Shown piece after piece: positions 30,001 to 39,250 of a DNA stretch of 64,000 bases; the first letter of the stretch is position 1; each line of letters begins with the position of its first letter. The notes beneath the pieces were generated by a model. It did no database searches and was not told the DNA's origin. It was given only the letters and a program-made list of their open reading frames with translations. The DNA is from Pseudomonas arsenicoxydans (GTDB lineage Bacteria > Pseudomonadota > Gammaproteobacteria > Pseudomonadales > Pseudomonadaceae). The translations under genes were made by a program, and so were the position numbers. The stretch is taken from contig NZ_RCZE01000003.1 in assembly GCF_006438915.1 (NCBI RefSeq), positions 315,070 through 379,069 on the forward strand, given 5' to 3'.

Positions 30001-33000
30001 TCAGGCATCCACCATCGCCATCGCCTCTTCGACATCCACCGCCACCAGACGCGAGCAGCCCGGTTCGTGCATCGTCACACCCATCAGTTGATCGGCCATT
30101 TCCATGGCGATCTTGTTGTGGGTGATGTAGATGAACTGCACCGTCTGCGACATTTCCTTGACCAGTCGTGCGTAGCGTCCAACGTTAGCGTCGTCCAGTG
30201 GTGCGTCAACTTCATCGAGCATGCAGAACGGCGCCGGGTTCAACTTGAAGATCGCAAAAACCAGAGCCAGTGCGGTCAGGGCTTTTTCGCCACCGGAGAG
30301 CAAATGGATGGTGCTGTTCTTCTTCCCTGGCGGCTGCGCCATGATCGTTACCCCTGTATCGAGTAGATCTTCGCCCGTCAGTTCCAAATACGCGCGTCCT
30401 CCACCGAAAACTTTTGGGAAAAGCGCCTGTAAACCGCCATTGATCTGATCAAAGGTATCTTTGAAGCGGTTGCGGGTTTCCTTGTCGATCTTGCGAATCA
30501 CGTTCTCGAGTGTGTCCAGTGCTTCCACCAGATCATCGTTCTGTGCATCCAGATAACGTTTACGCTCGGATTGTTGCGTGTATTCGTCGATGGCCGCGAG
30601 GTTGATCGCGCCGAGACGCTGGATGCGCGCGGCAATGCGCTCGAGTTCTTCTTCGGCGTCCTTCTCGTTCGCCTCTGCCGTCAACGTGGCGAGCACACCG
30701 TGCAGGTCGTAGCCGTCTTCCAGCAATTGATCTTCGAGGGTCTTGCGGCGCACGGTCAGGGCTTGCCATTCCATGCGCTGGGTTTCCATCTGGCCGCGAA
30801 TCAACTGCGACTGCTGCTCGGCCTGATTACGCCGTTTTTCCGCATCGCGCAGTTCACGGTCAGCGTCTTCCAGGGCGATCTGCGCGGTCTTGAGTTCTTC
30901 GTCGACGGTCATGCGCTTGTCGAGCAGTTCTTCCAGCTTAAGTCGGAGCTCCTCCAGCGGCGCCTCGCCCTCTTCCAGATTGAGGCTGAGCTGTTCGCGT
31001 TTTTCGGTCAGGCGCTCGGACTGCATTTCCAGCCGTTCCAGCGCCTGACGCGTCGAGTCGTGTTGCGCCTTGAGCGAACCGAGACGCACCGCCAATTGAT
31101 GCGCGTGATCCTTGTGCTGCCGGGCTTCCTGGCGCACCCGATCGAGGCGCTCGCGCAAGCTGTCGCGCTGGGCCAGCAGCAATTCACGCTGCTCGGTGTC
31201 CAGCGCCATGGCGTCGAGGGCTTCCTGCAATTGCAGGCGCGCTTCGCCGATGTTTTCGTGTTCCAGCGCGCGTTGCTCGCTCAGCTCGGCGAGCTCTTCG
31301 TCGAGGCGCTTACGGCGCAGCGTCAGCTGTTCTGCCTTGGCTTTGCCGGCGGATAGCTGAGCTTTCAATTCACCTTGCTGGCGTGCTTCGTCTTGCAGTA
31401 GTCGGCGCAGATGTTCGCGACCGTTTTCCTGCTGACGCTGTTGCGCCCGGAGATTCTGCAGCTGGGTTTCCAGGGTCTCGACCGTGGCCTCGCGCTCTTC
31501 ACGCTCCTCGGTCAAACGCTGGATTTCCTGACCACGCGCCAGCACACCGCTTTCAGCTTCGCTGGCCCGACGCACACGTAAAAAGTGCCGACCGACCCAG
31601 TAACCGTCACGGCTGATCAGGCTCTGCCCTGTGGTCAATTGACTGCGCAGCGCCAGCGCCTGTTCGAGGCTGTCGACCGGCTTGACCTGGCCCAGCCACG
31701 GCGACAAATCGATCTGCGCCTCGACCTTGTCGAGCAAGCTGCCCGGCACGCGCACGCCATCACTGGCCGGGCTGAGCAAACGCAAATCGCCTTGGGCGAA
31801 ACCGGCCAGATCGAAGTCGCCGAAGTCGTCCACCAGCACCGCTTGCAGGTCGGCGCCGAGCACGGTTTCCACCGCGAGCTCCCAACCCGCCTCAACCTTC
31901 AGGCCTTCGGCCAGACGCGGACGATCCGCCAAATGCTGCTCACGCAACCATTCGGCGGTGCCGGTGCCCGGATCAAGCGCGGCCTGCTGCAAGGCTTCAA
32001 GGGACGCGAGACGACCGTTGAGGCGCTGCAAATCGCCTTGCGCCTGCTGCTGATTGTGCAACGCGAGCTGCAACTCCTGACGCAGTTGCTCAAGGCGTTC
32101 GACCTGGGCTTCTTCGCTGGCCTGCAAATCTTCGAGCGTGGCTTCACTGGCGGCCAACTGCTCGCCGAGTTCCATGATCGCCGCGTCTTCCGGGTCCGCC
32201 GAGAGCAATGCGCGCTCTTCGCCGAGGCGCTTCTGACGGTCGGCCAGACGCTCCATGCTGGTTTCCAGCTGCTGGATGCGTGACTGCTGCACTTCGGATT
32301 GGCGACGCGGCTCGGCGGCGGTCAGGTTGAACGTGTCCCACTGCTCCTGCCAGCCGTGCATGGTGGTTTCGGATTCTTCCAGCGCGGCGGCGGCTTCTTC
32401 GGCGGCGGCGCTGGTGACTTCCTGCTCCGGCGTGAGCATGTCGAGCTCTTCGCCGAGAGTCAGCAACAGCGTACGGTCGTGGCCCAGATGAGACTCGGTT
32501 TCCAGTCGCGCGCGCTCGGCTTCTTTCAGATCGTCCTGTAACTGACGCAGACGCTGCTGGCCGTGCTGGATGCTCTGCTCGACCCGGGCGATGTCACCGC
32601 CGACCGAATAGAAGCGCCCTTGCACCAGATTGAAGCGCTCCGACAGGTCATGGTGCCCGTCCCGGAAGCGTTCGATGGCGGCATCGGCGTTGCGTTGCTC
32701 GGCGACCAACGCTTCGAAGGTGACTTCCTGATTGCCGATCACCGCTTCGCGCTGACCGACCTGTTCGTTCAGCGCCTGCCAGCGCAAGGCTGACAATTGG
32801 GCTTTGAGCTGACGCTCTTCGCCTTTGTATTCCTGATACTTCTTTGCGGCTTCAGCCTGGCGATGCAAACGTTCGAGTTGACGCTCAAGTTCTTCGCGAA
32901 GATCGGTCAGGCGTGCAAGGTTTTCGTGGGTGCGGCGGATGCGGTTTTCGGTCTCGCGCCGACGCTCCTTGTACTTGGAGATGCCTGCCGCTTCTTCAAT

Positions 33001-33489
33001 AAAGTTGCGCAGGTCTTCGGGCTTGGACTCGATCAGCTTGGAGATCATCCCCTGCTCGATGATCGAGTAGCTGCGCGGGCCGAGGCCGGTGCCGAGGAAG
33101 ATGTCGGTGATGTCGCGACGACGGCATTTGGTGCCGTTGAGGTAATAAGTGGTCTGGCTGTCGCGGGTCACTTTGCGGCGAATGGAAATTTCCGCATAGG
33201 CGGCGTATTCGCCGAGCAGGGTGCCGTCGGAGTTATCGAACACCAGCTCGATGCTGGCCTGGCTCACCGGTTTACGACTGGTCGAACCGTTGAAGATGAC
33301 GTCGGTCATCGACTCGCCGCGCAAGTTCTTCGCCGAGCTCTCGCCCATCACCCAGCGCACGGCGTCGATGATGTTCGACTTGCCGCAACCATTGGGCCCG
33401 ACCACTGCCGCCATGTTGCTGGGGAAGTTCACCGTGGTCGGATCGACGAAGGACTTGAACCCCGCCAGCTTGATGCACTTGAGCCGCAC
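30001..33489 (-). CDS. smc: chromosome segregation ATPase SMC
   Basis: SMC condenses and segregates the chromosome as a ring with ScpAB. The 1162-residue protein has Walker A GPNGCGKS at 31-38, two long coiled coils (about 170-500 and 665-1000) around a hinge (about 515-640), the signature LLSGGEKALTALAL, and Walker B CMLDEVDAPLDD. I chose the GTG at 33489 (VRLKCIKLAGFKSF), which is the canonical N-terminus; the frame runs 13 codons further up. The upstream GntR gene ends 2 bases before, so the two are probably cotranscribed. Confidence 0.96.
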   Translation of the reverse strand: MRLKCIKLAGFKSFVDPTTVNFPSNMAAVVGPNGCGKSNIIDAVRWVMGESSAKNLRGESMTDVIFNGSTSRKPVSQASIELVFDNSDGTLLGEYAAYAEISIRRKVTRDSQTTYYLNGTKCRRRDITDIFLGTGLGPRSYSIIEQGMISKLIESKPEDLRNFIEEAAGISKYKERRRETENRIRRTHENLARLTDLREELERQLERLHRQAEAAKKYQEYKGEERQLKAQLSALRWQALNEQVGQREAVIGNQEVTFEALVAEQRNADAAIERFRDGHHDLSERFNLVQGRFYSVGGDIARVEQSIQHGQQRLRQLQDDLKEAERARLETESHLGHDRTLLLTLGEELDMLTPEQEVTSAAAEEAAAALEESETTMHGWQEQWDTFNLTAAEPRRQSEVQQSRIQQLETSMERLADRQKRLGEERALLSADPEDAAIMELGEQLAASEATLEDLQASEEAQVERLEQLRQELQLALHNQQQAQGDLQRLNGRLASLEALQQAALDPGTGTAEWLREQHLADRPRLAEGLKVEAGWELAVETVLGADLQAVLVDDFGDFDLAGFAQGDLRLLSPASDGVRVPGSLLDKVEAQIDLSPWLGQVKPVDSLEQALALRSQLTTGQSLISRDGYWVGRHFLRVRRASEAESGVLARGQEIQRLTEEREEREATVETLETQLQNLRAQQRQQENGREHLRRLLQDEARQQGELKAQLSAGKAKAEQLTLRRKRLDEELAELSEQRALEHENIGEARLQLQEALDAMALDTEQRELLLAQRDSLRERLDRVRQEARQHKDHAHQLAVRLGSLKAQHDSTRQALERLEMQSERLTEKREQLSLNLEEGEAPLEELRLKLEELLDKRMTVDEELKTAQIALEDADRELRDAEKRRNQAEQQSQLIRGQMETQRMEWQALTVRRKTLEDQLLEDGYDLHGVLATLTAEANEKDAEEELERIAARIQRLGAINLAAIDEYTQQSERKRYLDAQNDDLVEALDTLENVIRKIDKETRNRFKDTFDQINGGLQALFPKVFGGGRAYLELTGEDLLDTGVTIMAQPPGKKNSTIHLLSGGEKALTALALVFAIFKLNPAPFCMLDEVDAPLDDANVGRYARLVKEMSQTVQFIYITHNKIAMEMADQLMGVTMHEPGCSRLVAVDVEEAMAMVDA

Positions 33490-33491
33490 GC

Positions 33492-34151
33492 TTAAGCGTC
33501 CGTCAGGGCAGAAACCACCAGATCGCAACTGCGCTGGGCATACGCCGTCAGCACTTCGCGGATCTGCGGAAAGTCACGGGCCAGCACGGCAGCGAGCAGG
33601 CGCTCGAACAGTTCGAGGAATTCGCTCATCGACGCCTTGCGCTGGTCGAGGGCGAGGAAATACGCGCGGCTCATGGCCGGCTGCAGATTCTCGACGGTTT
33701 CCTGCAAGTACGGGTTGTTGGCGAACGGGTACGCGGCGCGCATCACATTGAAGCTGTCGTCGACGAAGGTGCGGATGTCCTGACGCTCGTAGCTGGCGGC
33801 CAGGCGTTGCTGGATCTGCACGAACGGCGCCATGTCGGCCTGGACTTTCCAGCCGTTGGCCACGGCATTGCCGAGCAGGATGTACAGCTCGCTCATCAGC
33901 GTGCACAGGCTCTGGACCTTGTGCGCCGTGAGTTCGGTGACATGGGCGCCCCGACGCGGCAGGATCGCGATCAGGTGGCGACGTTCGAGGATCAGCAAGG
34001 CTTCACGGACCGAGCCGCGGCTGACATTGAGCGCCAGCGTGACCTTCTGTTCCTGAATGCGCTCCCCGGGCTTCATTTCGCCGCGAATGATGCGTTCGGC
34101 GAGGTGGTGAGCAATTTGCTCGGCGAGGCTGTCCGGCGCCTTGAACGTCAT
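33492..34151 (-). CDS. GntR-family (FadR/FCD type) transcription regulator
   Basis: This 219-residue protein has an N-terminal winged helix (about 8-70, SRGSVREALLILERRHLI) and an all-helical FCD ligand-binding domain. It is divergent from xdhA across a 266-base region and ends 2 bases before smc. The divergent position suggests control of xanthine dehydrogenase genes, with a purine or an intermediate as ligand, but this is inference. A TTGTCGACAA palindrome 150 bases upstream fits the TTGT-N2-ACAA operators of this family. Confidence 0.85.
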   Translation of the reverse strand: MTFKAPDSLAEQIAHHLAERIIRGEMKPGERIQEQKVTLALNVSRGSVREALLILERRHLIAILPRRGAHVTELTAHKVQSLCTLMSELYILLGNAVANGWKVQADMAPFVQIQQRLAASYERQDIRTFVDDSFNVMRAAYPFANNPYLQETVENLQPAMSRAYFLALDQRKASMSEFLELFERLLAAVLARDFPQIREVLTAYAQRSCDLVVSALTDA

Positions 34152-34299
34152 GGTTGTCCTTCAAACTCTTCGATCTGCACAAGCGGCGCAGTGTAACCCA
34201 GTTGATAGGTCATGGCGCAGGGCCCACTCGGCGGTTTTGGCACGATTCAAGCAAAAAAGCAGGCATGTGCATGAGGGTCAATACTGAAGAAATGAAGTG

Positions 34300-34311
34300 T
34301 TTGTCGACAAA
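34300..34311. promoter_or_regulatory. TTTGTCGACAAA palindrome, candidate GntR operator
   Basis: This perfect 12-bp palindrome lies in the region between the divergent GntR gene and xdhA. FCD-type GntR proteins often bind TTGT-N2-ACAA. A similar site lies before the other GntR gene (41579-41590). Confidence 0.45.
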
Positions 34312-34321
34312 ATGCTATTTC

Positions 34322-34372
34322 CTGACCTTTAAGTCAGAAAATCATTGACCGAAAAGTCAGACCTGCTAAATT
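34322..34372 (+). promoter_or_regulatory. xdhA promoter with tandem CTGAC-N6-GTCAG repeats
   Basis: CTGAC-CTTTAA-GTCAG (34322-34337) and TTGAC-CGAAAA-GTCAG (34345-34360) are two copies of one inverted repeat with centres 23 bases apart, about two helix turns. The second covers a -35 element TTGACC (34345-34350); a TG-extended -10 TAAATT lies at 34367-34372, 16 bases further. A protein bound there would block the promoter. Confidence 0.6.
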
Positions 34373-34417
34373 CGGTTCAAGTCGGTTAACAACAATAATG
34401 AGTCTGCGAGGCCTTCC

Positions 34418-35872
34418 GTGATCCAGTTTTTACTTAACCAGGAACTCCGTAGCGAGCACGCCCTGGACCCAAACCTGACCGTGCTCAATTATCTGCGCGA
34501 CCATGTGGGCAAACCCGGCACCAAAGAAGGCTGCGCCAGCGGTGACTGCGGCGCCTGCACCGTGGTGGTTGGCGAGTTGCAAACGGATGACGATGGCCGC
34601 GAACACATTCGCTATCGCAGCCTCAACTCGTGCCTGACGTTCGTGTCGTCGCTGCACGGCAAACAATTGATCAGCGTTGAAGACCTCAAGCACCAGGGCG
34701 AACTGCACAGCGTGCAAAAAGCCATGGTCGAGTGCCACGGTTCGCAATGCGGCTTCTGCACCCCGGGCTTCGTCATGTCGCTGTTCGCCCTGCAAAAGAA
34801 CAGCGATGCACCCGATTCCCACAAGGCCCACGAAGCATTGGCTGGCAATCTTTGCCGTTGCACCGGTTATCGGCCGATCCTGCAAGCTGCCGAACAGTCC
34901 TGCTGCGGCAAGCAACCGGACCAGTTCGATGCGCGGGAAGCCGACACCATCGCGCGCTTGAAAGCGATTGCCCCGACGTCCATCGGCGAACTCAACAGTG
35001 GCGACAAACGTTGCCTGGTGCCGCTGACCGTTGCCGACCTGGCCGACCTCTACGACGCTTATCCACAGGCGCGCCTGCTGGCCGGCGGCACGGACCTGGC
35101 GCTGGAAGTCACGCAATTCCACCGCACCTTGCCGGTGATGATTTACGTCGGCAACGTGGCCGAGATGAAGCGCATCGAGCGTTTCGACGATCGCCTGGAA
35201 ATCGGCGCTGCCACCGCCCTCTCCGACTGCTACGAAGCATTGAAGGCCGAGTACCCGGATTTCGGTGAATTGCTGCAACGCTTTGCCTCGCTGCAGATCC
35301 GCAACCAGGGCACCCTCGGCGGCAACATCGGCAACGCCTCGCCCATCGGTGACTCGCCGCCCCTGCTGATCGCCCTGGGCGCGCAAATCGTCCTGTGCAA
35401 AGGCGAAACCCGGCGCACCCTGGCCCTGGAAGATTACTTCATCGATTACCGGGTCACCGCGCGTCAGGAAAGCGAGTTCATCGAGAAGATCATCGTGCCG
35501 CGTGCCAGCGCCGAACAACTATTCCGCGCCTACAAGGTGTCCAAGCGTCTGGACGATGATATTTCCGCCGTGTGCGCCGCGTTCCAGATCCGTCTGGAAA
35601 ACGGTGTGATCGCCGATGCCCGCGTTGCCTTCGGCGGCATGGCGGCCATCCCGAAACGCGCCAGCGCCTGCGAAAAAACATTGCTCGGTGCGCCGTTCAA
35701 TCACGCCACCGTCGAACGCGCCTGCGCCGCACTGGCCGAAGATTTCACCCCGCTGTCGGACTTCCGCGCCAGCAAGGAATACCGCCTGCTCAGCGCGCAG
35801 AACCTGCTGCGCAAATACTTCATCGAACTGCAAACACCGCACATCGAGACTCGGGTGACCGCTTATGTCTAA
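34418..35872 (+). CDS. xdhA: xanthine dehydrogenase small subunit (2Fe-2S and FAD)
   Basis: XdhA carries the electron-transfer half of bacterial xanthine dehydrogenase, which oxidises hypoxanthine and xanthine to urate. The 484-residue protein has two [2Fe-2S] domains (GCASGDCGAC near 39-48, CGFCTPGF near 110-117, LCRCTGYRP near 146-154), then a FAD-binding domain (LAGGTDL near 221-227, GGNIGNASPIGDSPP near 303-317). It starts with GTG after GCGAGG. Its last 8 bases overlap xdhB. Confidence 0.95.
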   Translation: MIQFLLNQELRSEHALDPNLTVLNYLRDHVGKPGTKEGCASGDCGACTVVVGELQTDDDGREHIRYRSLNSCLTFVSSLHGKQLISVEDLKHQGELHSVQKAMVECHGSQCGFCTPGFVMSLFALQKNSDAPDSHKAHEALAGNLCRCTGYRPILQAAEQSCCGKQPDQFDAREADTIARLKAIAPTSIGELNSGDKRCLVPLTVADLADLYDAYPQARLLAGGTDLALEVTQFHRTLPVMIYVGNVAEMKRIERFDDRLEIGAATALSDCYEALKAEYPDFGELLQRFASLQIRNQGTLGGNIGNASPIGDSPPLLIALGAQIVLCKGETRRTLALEDYFIDYRVTARQESEFIEKIIVPRASAEQLFRAYKVSKRLDDDISAVCAAFQIRLENGVIADARVAFGGMAAIPKRASACEKTLLGAPFNHATVERACAALAEDFTPLSDFRASKEYRLLSAQNLLRKYFIELQTPHIETRVTAYV

Positions 35873-38264
35873 TCATCACGCTGTAGAGAAGACCCAAGCC
35901 GAACTGGCTGAACTGTTCGCCAAGGACCTGACCACCGGTGTCGGCCGCAGCGTCAAGCACGACAGCGCCGCCAAACACGTATCCGGTGAAGCGCAGTACA
36001 TCGACGACCGACTGGAGTTTCCGAACCAGTTGCACGTTTACGCACGCCTGTCGGACCGCGCCCACGCGAAAATCATCAGCATCGACACCAAGCCCTGCTA
36101 CGCCTTCGAAGGCGTGCGCATCGCCATCACCCACGAAGACGTGCCAGGCCTGAAAGACATCGGGCCGCTGTTGCCGGGCGACCCGCTGCTGGCCATCGAT
36201 GATGTGCAGTTCGTCGGTCAGCCGGTGCTTGCCGTGGCTGCGAAAGACCTCGAAACCGCACGTAAAGCCGCCATGGCCGCGATCATCGAATATGAAGATC
36301 TGGAGCCTGTGCTGGACGTGGTTGAAGCCCTGCGCAAACGCCACTTCGTGCTTGACAGTCACACGCATCAGCGCGGTGATTCGGCCGGTGCCTTGGCGAC
36401 TGCCGAGCACCGCATCCAGGGCACGTTGCACATCGGCGGCCAGGAACACTTCTACCTCGAAACCCAGATTTCATCGGTGATGCCGACGGAAGACGGCGGC
36501 ATGATCGTCTACTGCTCGACACAGAACCCGACCGAAGTGCAAAAGCTGGTCGCCGAAGTGCTTGATGTGTCGATGAACAAAATTGTGGTCGACATGCGCC
36601 GCATGGGCGGCGGTTTTGGTGGCAAGGAAACGCAAGCCGCGAGCCCGGCCTGTTTGTGCGCCGTGATTGCGCACCTCACCGGCCAGCCGACCAAAATGCG
36701 CCTGCCGCGCGTCGAAGACATGTTGATGACCGGCAAGCGTCACCCGTTCTACGTCGAGTACGACGTCGGCTTCGACAGCACCGGCCGCCTGCACGGCATC
36801 GCTCTGGAACTGGCGGGCAACTGCGGTTGCTCACCAGACCTGTCGGCCTCGATTGTCGACCGTGCGATGTTCCACGCCGACAACTCTTACTACCTGGGCG
36901 ACGCGACGATCAACGGTCACCGCTGCAAGACCAACACCGCATCAAACACCGCTTACCGGGGGTTCGGCGGGCCGCAAGGTATGGTCGCCATCGAAGAAGT
37001 GATGGACGCGATCGCCCGGCACCTGGCCCTCGATCCGCTGGCGGTGCGCAAGGCCAACTACTACGGCAAGACCGAGCGCAACGTCACGCACTACTACCAG
37101 ACCGTCGAGCACAACATGCTCGAAGAAATGACCGCCGAACTGGAAGAAAGCAGCCAGTACGCCGAGCGTCGTGAAGCGATTCGTCGTTACAACGCCAACA
37201 GCCCGATCCTGAAAAAAGGCCTGGCGCTGACCCCGGTGAAATTTGGTATTTCCTTCACCGCCAGCTTCCTCAACCAGGCCGGCGCGCTGATCCACGTCTA
37301 CACCGACGGTAGCATTCACCTGAACCACGGCGGCACCGAAATGGGCCAGGGTTTGAACACCAAAGTCGCGCAAGTCGTGGCCGAAGTGTTCCAGGTGGAA
37401 ATGGACCGCGTGCAGATCACCGCGACGAACACCGACAAGGTGCCAAACACCTCGCCGACTGCCGCGTCCAGCGGTGCTGACCTCAACGGTAAAGCCGCAC
37501 AGAACGCCGCTGAAATCATCAAGAAACGCTTGGTCGAATTTGCCGCGAGGCACTACAAGGTCAGCGAAGAAGACGTCGAATTCCACAACGGCCATGTGCG
37601 GGTTCGCGATCACATCCTGACCTTTGAAGCGCTGATCCAGCAGGCGTATTTCGCTCAGGTGTCGCTGTCGAGCACCGGGTTCTACAAGACCCCGAAAATC
37701 TTCTACGACCGCAGTCAGGCCCGTGGTCGTCCGTTCTACTACTACGCCTTCGGTGCAGCGTGCTGCGAGGTGATCGTCGACACCCTGACCGGCGAGTACA
37801 AGATGCTCCGTACCGACATCCTCCACGACGTCGGCGCCTCGCTGAACCCGGCCATCGACATTGGCCAGGTCGAAGGTGGTTTCATCCAGGGCATGGGGTG
37901 GTTGACCATGGAAGAACTGGTGTGGAACAACAAGGGCAAACTGATGACCAACGGCCCGGCCAGCTACAAGATCCCGGCCGTGGCGGACATGCCGCTGGAC
38001 CTGCGGGTGAAGCTGGTGGAAAACCGCAAGAACCCGGAAGACACGGTGTTCCATTCCAAGGCCGTGGGTGAGCCGCCGTTCATGCTCGGCATCGCGTCGT
38101 GGTGTGCGATCAAGGACGCCGTGGCGAGCCTTGGTGACTACAAGCATCAACCGAAGATCGATGCGCCGGCGACCCCGGAGCGGGTGTTGTGGGGGTGTGA
38201 GCAGATGCGGCAGTTGAAGGCGGTGAAAGCCGTGGAAGCTGAAACCGAGTTGGCTTCGCTCTAG
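35865..38264 (+). CDS. xdhB: xanthine dehydrogenase molybdopterin subunit
   Basis: XdhB holds the molybdenum cofactor and the active site for hydroxylation of hypoxanthine and xanthine. The 799-residue protein has the family motifs GGGFGGKE near 247-254 (Moco contact), NTAYRGFGGPQG near 363-374 (with the Arg that positions the purine) and GEPPFMLG near 742-749 (catalytic Glu). The overlap with xdhA indicates a fixed 1:1 product ratio. A REPIN separates it from xdhC. Confidence 0.95.
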   Translation: MSNHHAVEKTQAELAELFAKDLTTGVGRSVKHDSAAKHVSGEAQYIDDRLEFPNQLHVYARLSDRAHAKIISIDTKPCYAFEGVRIAITHEDVPGLKDIGPLLPGDPLLAIDDVQFVGQPVLAVAAKDLETARKAAMAAIIEYEDLEPVLDVVEALRKRHFVLDSHTHQRGDSAGALATAEHRIQGTLHIGGQEHFYLETQISSVMPTEDGGMIVYCSTQNPTEVQKLVAEVLDVSMNKIVVDMRRMGGGFGGKETQAASPACLCAVIAHLTGQPTKMRLPRVEDMLMTGKRHPFYVEYDVGFDSTGRLHGIALELAGNCGCSPDLSASIVDRAMFHADNSYYLGDATINGHRCKTNTASNTAYRGFGGPQGMVAIEEVMDAIARHLALDPLAVRKANYYGKTERNVTHYYQTVEHNMLEEMTAELEESSQYAERREAIRRYNANSPILKKGLALTPVKFGISFTASFLNQAGALIHVYTDGSIHLNHGGTEMGQGLNTKVAQVVAEVFQVEMDRVQITATNTDKVPNTSPTAASSGADLNGKAAQNAAEIIKKRLVEFAARHYKVSEEDVEFHNGHVRVRDHILTFEALIQQAYFAQVSLSSTGFYKTPKIFYDRSQARGRPFYYYAFGAACCEVIVDTLTGEYKMLRTDILHDVGASLNPAIDIGQVEGGFIQGMGWLTMEELVWNNKGKLMTNGPASYKIPAVADMPLDLRVKLVENRKNPEDTVFHSKAVGEPPFMLGIASWCAIKDAVASLGDYKHQPKIDAPATPERVLWGCEQMRQLKAVKAVEAETELASL

Positions 38265-38280
38265 ACCGAGGCGCGGCTAT

Positions 38281-38343
38281 CGCGAGCAAGCCCGCTCCCA
38301 CATTGAAATGCATTCCAAATGTGGGAGCGTGGCTTGCCCGCGA
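38281..38343. repeat. REPIN, short-spacer form, between xdhB and xdhC
   Basis: Inverted units flank a 17-base spacer; the right arm is degenerate (GAGCGTGGCTTGCCCGCGA). It lies within the xdhABC-guaD run. Confidence 0.88.
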
Positions 38344-38380
38344 TGAGGCCCGAACAGACAACAGAAATGTTGAGGTGAAT

Positions 38381-39226
38381 ATGTACAACTGGATCGACGC
38401 CCTCGCCGACCTGCAATCCCAGGGTGAACCCTGCGTGTTGGTGACCATCATCGAAGAGCTCGGCTCGACGCCGCGCAATGCCGGTTCGAAAATGGTCATC
38501 AGCGCCACCCAGACCTTCGACACCGTCGGTGGCGGACATCTCGAATACAAAGCCATGCAGATCGCCCGCGACATGCTCGCCAGCGGCAAACAGGACACGC
38601 ACCTGGAGCGCTTCAGCCTCGGCGCCAGCCTTGGCCAGTGCTGCGGTGGCGCGACGGTGTTGCTGTTCGAACCGATGGGCCAGGTCCAGGCGCAGATCGC
38701 CGTGTTCGGCGCCGGTCATGTCGGTCGCGCCTTGGTGCCGTTGCTCGCCAGTCTGCCCTGCCGGGTGCGCTGGATCGATTCGCGGGAAGACGAATTCCCT
38801 GAACAGATCCCCCACGGCGTGCGCAAGATTGTCAGCGAAGAACCGGTGGATGAAATCGACGACCTGCCCGCCGGCAGCTACTGCATCGTCATGACCCACA
38901 ACCACAAGCTCGACCTCGAACTCACCGCCGCGATCCTCAAGCGCAACGACTTCGCCTACTTCGGCCTGATCGGTTCGAAGACCAAACGGGTGAAGTTCGA
39001 ACACCGTCTGCGCGACCGCGGATTCGACAACAGCGTCGTGCAACGCATGCGCTGCCCGATGGGCATCGGCGAAGTCAAAGGCAAATTGCCTGTGGAAATC
39101 GCCATCTCCATCGCCGGCGAAATCATCGCCACCTATAACGCGAATTTCGGCCAGCAGACCGCCAGCGCCGGATCATCGATTGCCAAACTGCTGCCCGCTT
39201 CACGCCGCAGCCAAGCTTTTAATTGA
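38381..39226 (+). CDS. xdhC: xanthine dehydrogenase accessory protein XdhC
   Basis: XdhC binds molybdenum cofactor, promotes its sulfuration and inserts it into XdhB. The 281-residue protein has the N-terminal XdhC/CoxI domain (EELGSTPRNAGSKMVIS, about 25-41; GASLGQCCGGATVLLFEP) and a C-terminal Rossmann-like domain (VFGAGHVGRALVPLL). The start at 38381 follows TTGAGGTGAAT; the open frame upstream runs through the REPIN and is not coding. Confidence 0.94.
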   Translation: MYNWIDALADLQSQGEPCVLVTIIEELGSTPRNAGSKMVISATQTFDTVGGGHLEYKAMQIARDMLASGKQDTHLERFSLGASLGQCCGGATVLLFEPMGQVQAQIAVFGAGHVGRALVPLLASLPCRVRWIDSREDEFPEQIPHGVRKIVSEEPVDEIDDLPAGSYCIVMTHNHKLDLELTAAILKRNDFAYFGLIGSKTKRVKFEHRLRDRGFDNSVVQRMRCPMGIGEVKGKLPVEIAISIAGEIIATYNANFGQQTASAGSSIAKLLPASRRSQAFN

Positions 39227-39250
39227 TAAGCCTAAAAACCGAGAGCCCCC

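Noticed and set aside
33490-33528. Longer start for SMC 13 codons upstream
   Set aside because: Those codons overlap the end of the GntR gene, and the GTG at 33489 gives the canonical SMC N-terminus.
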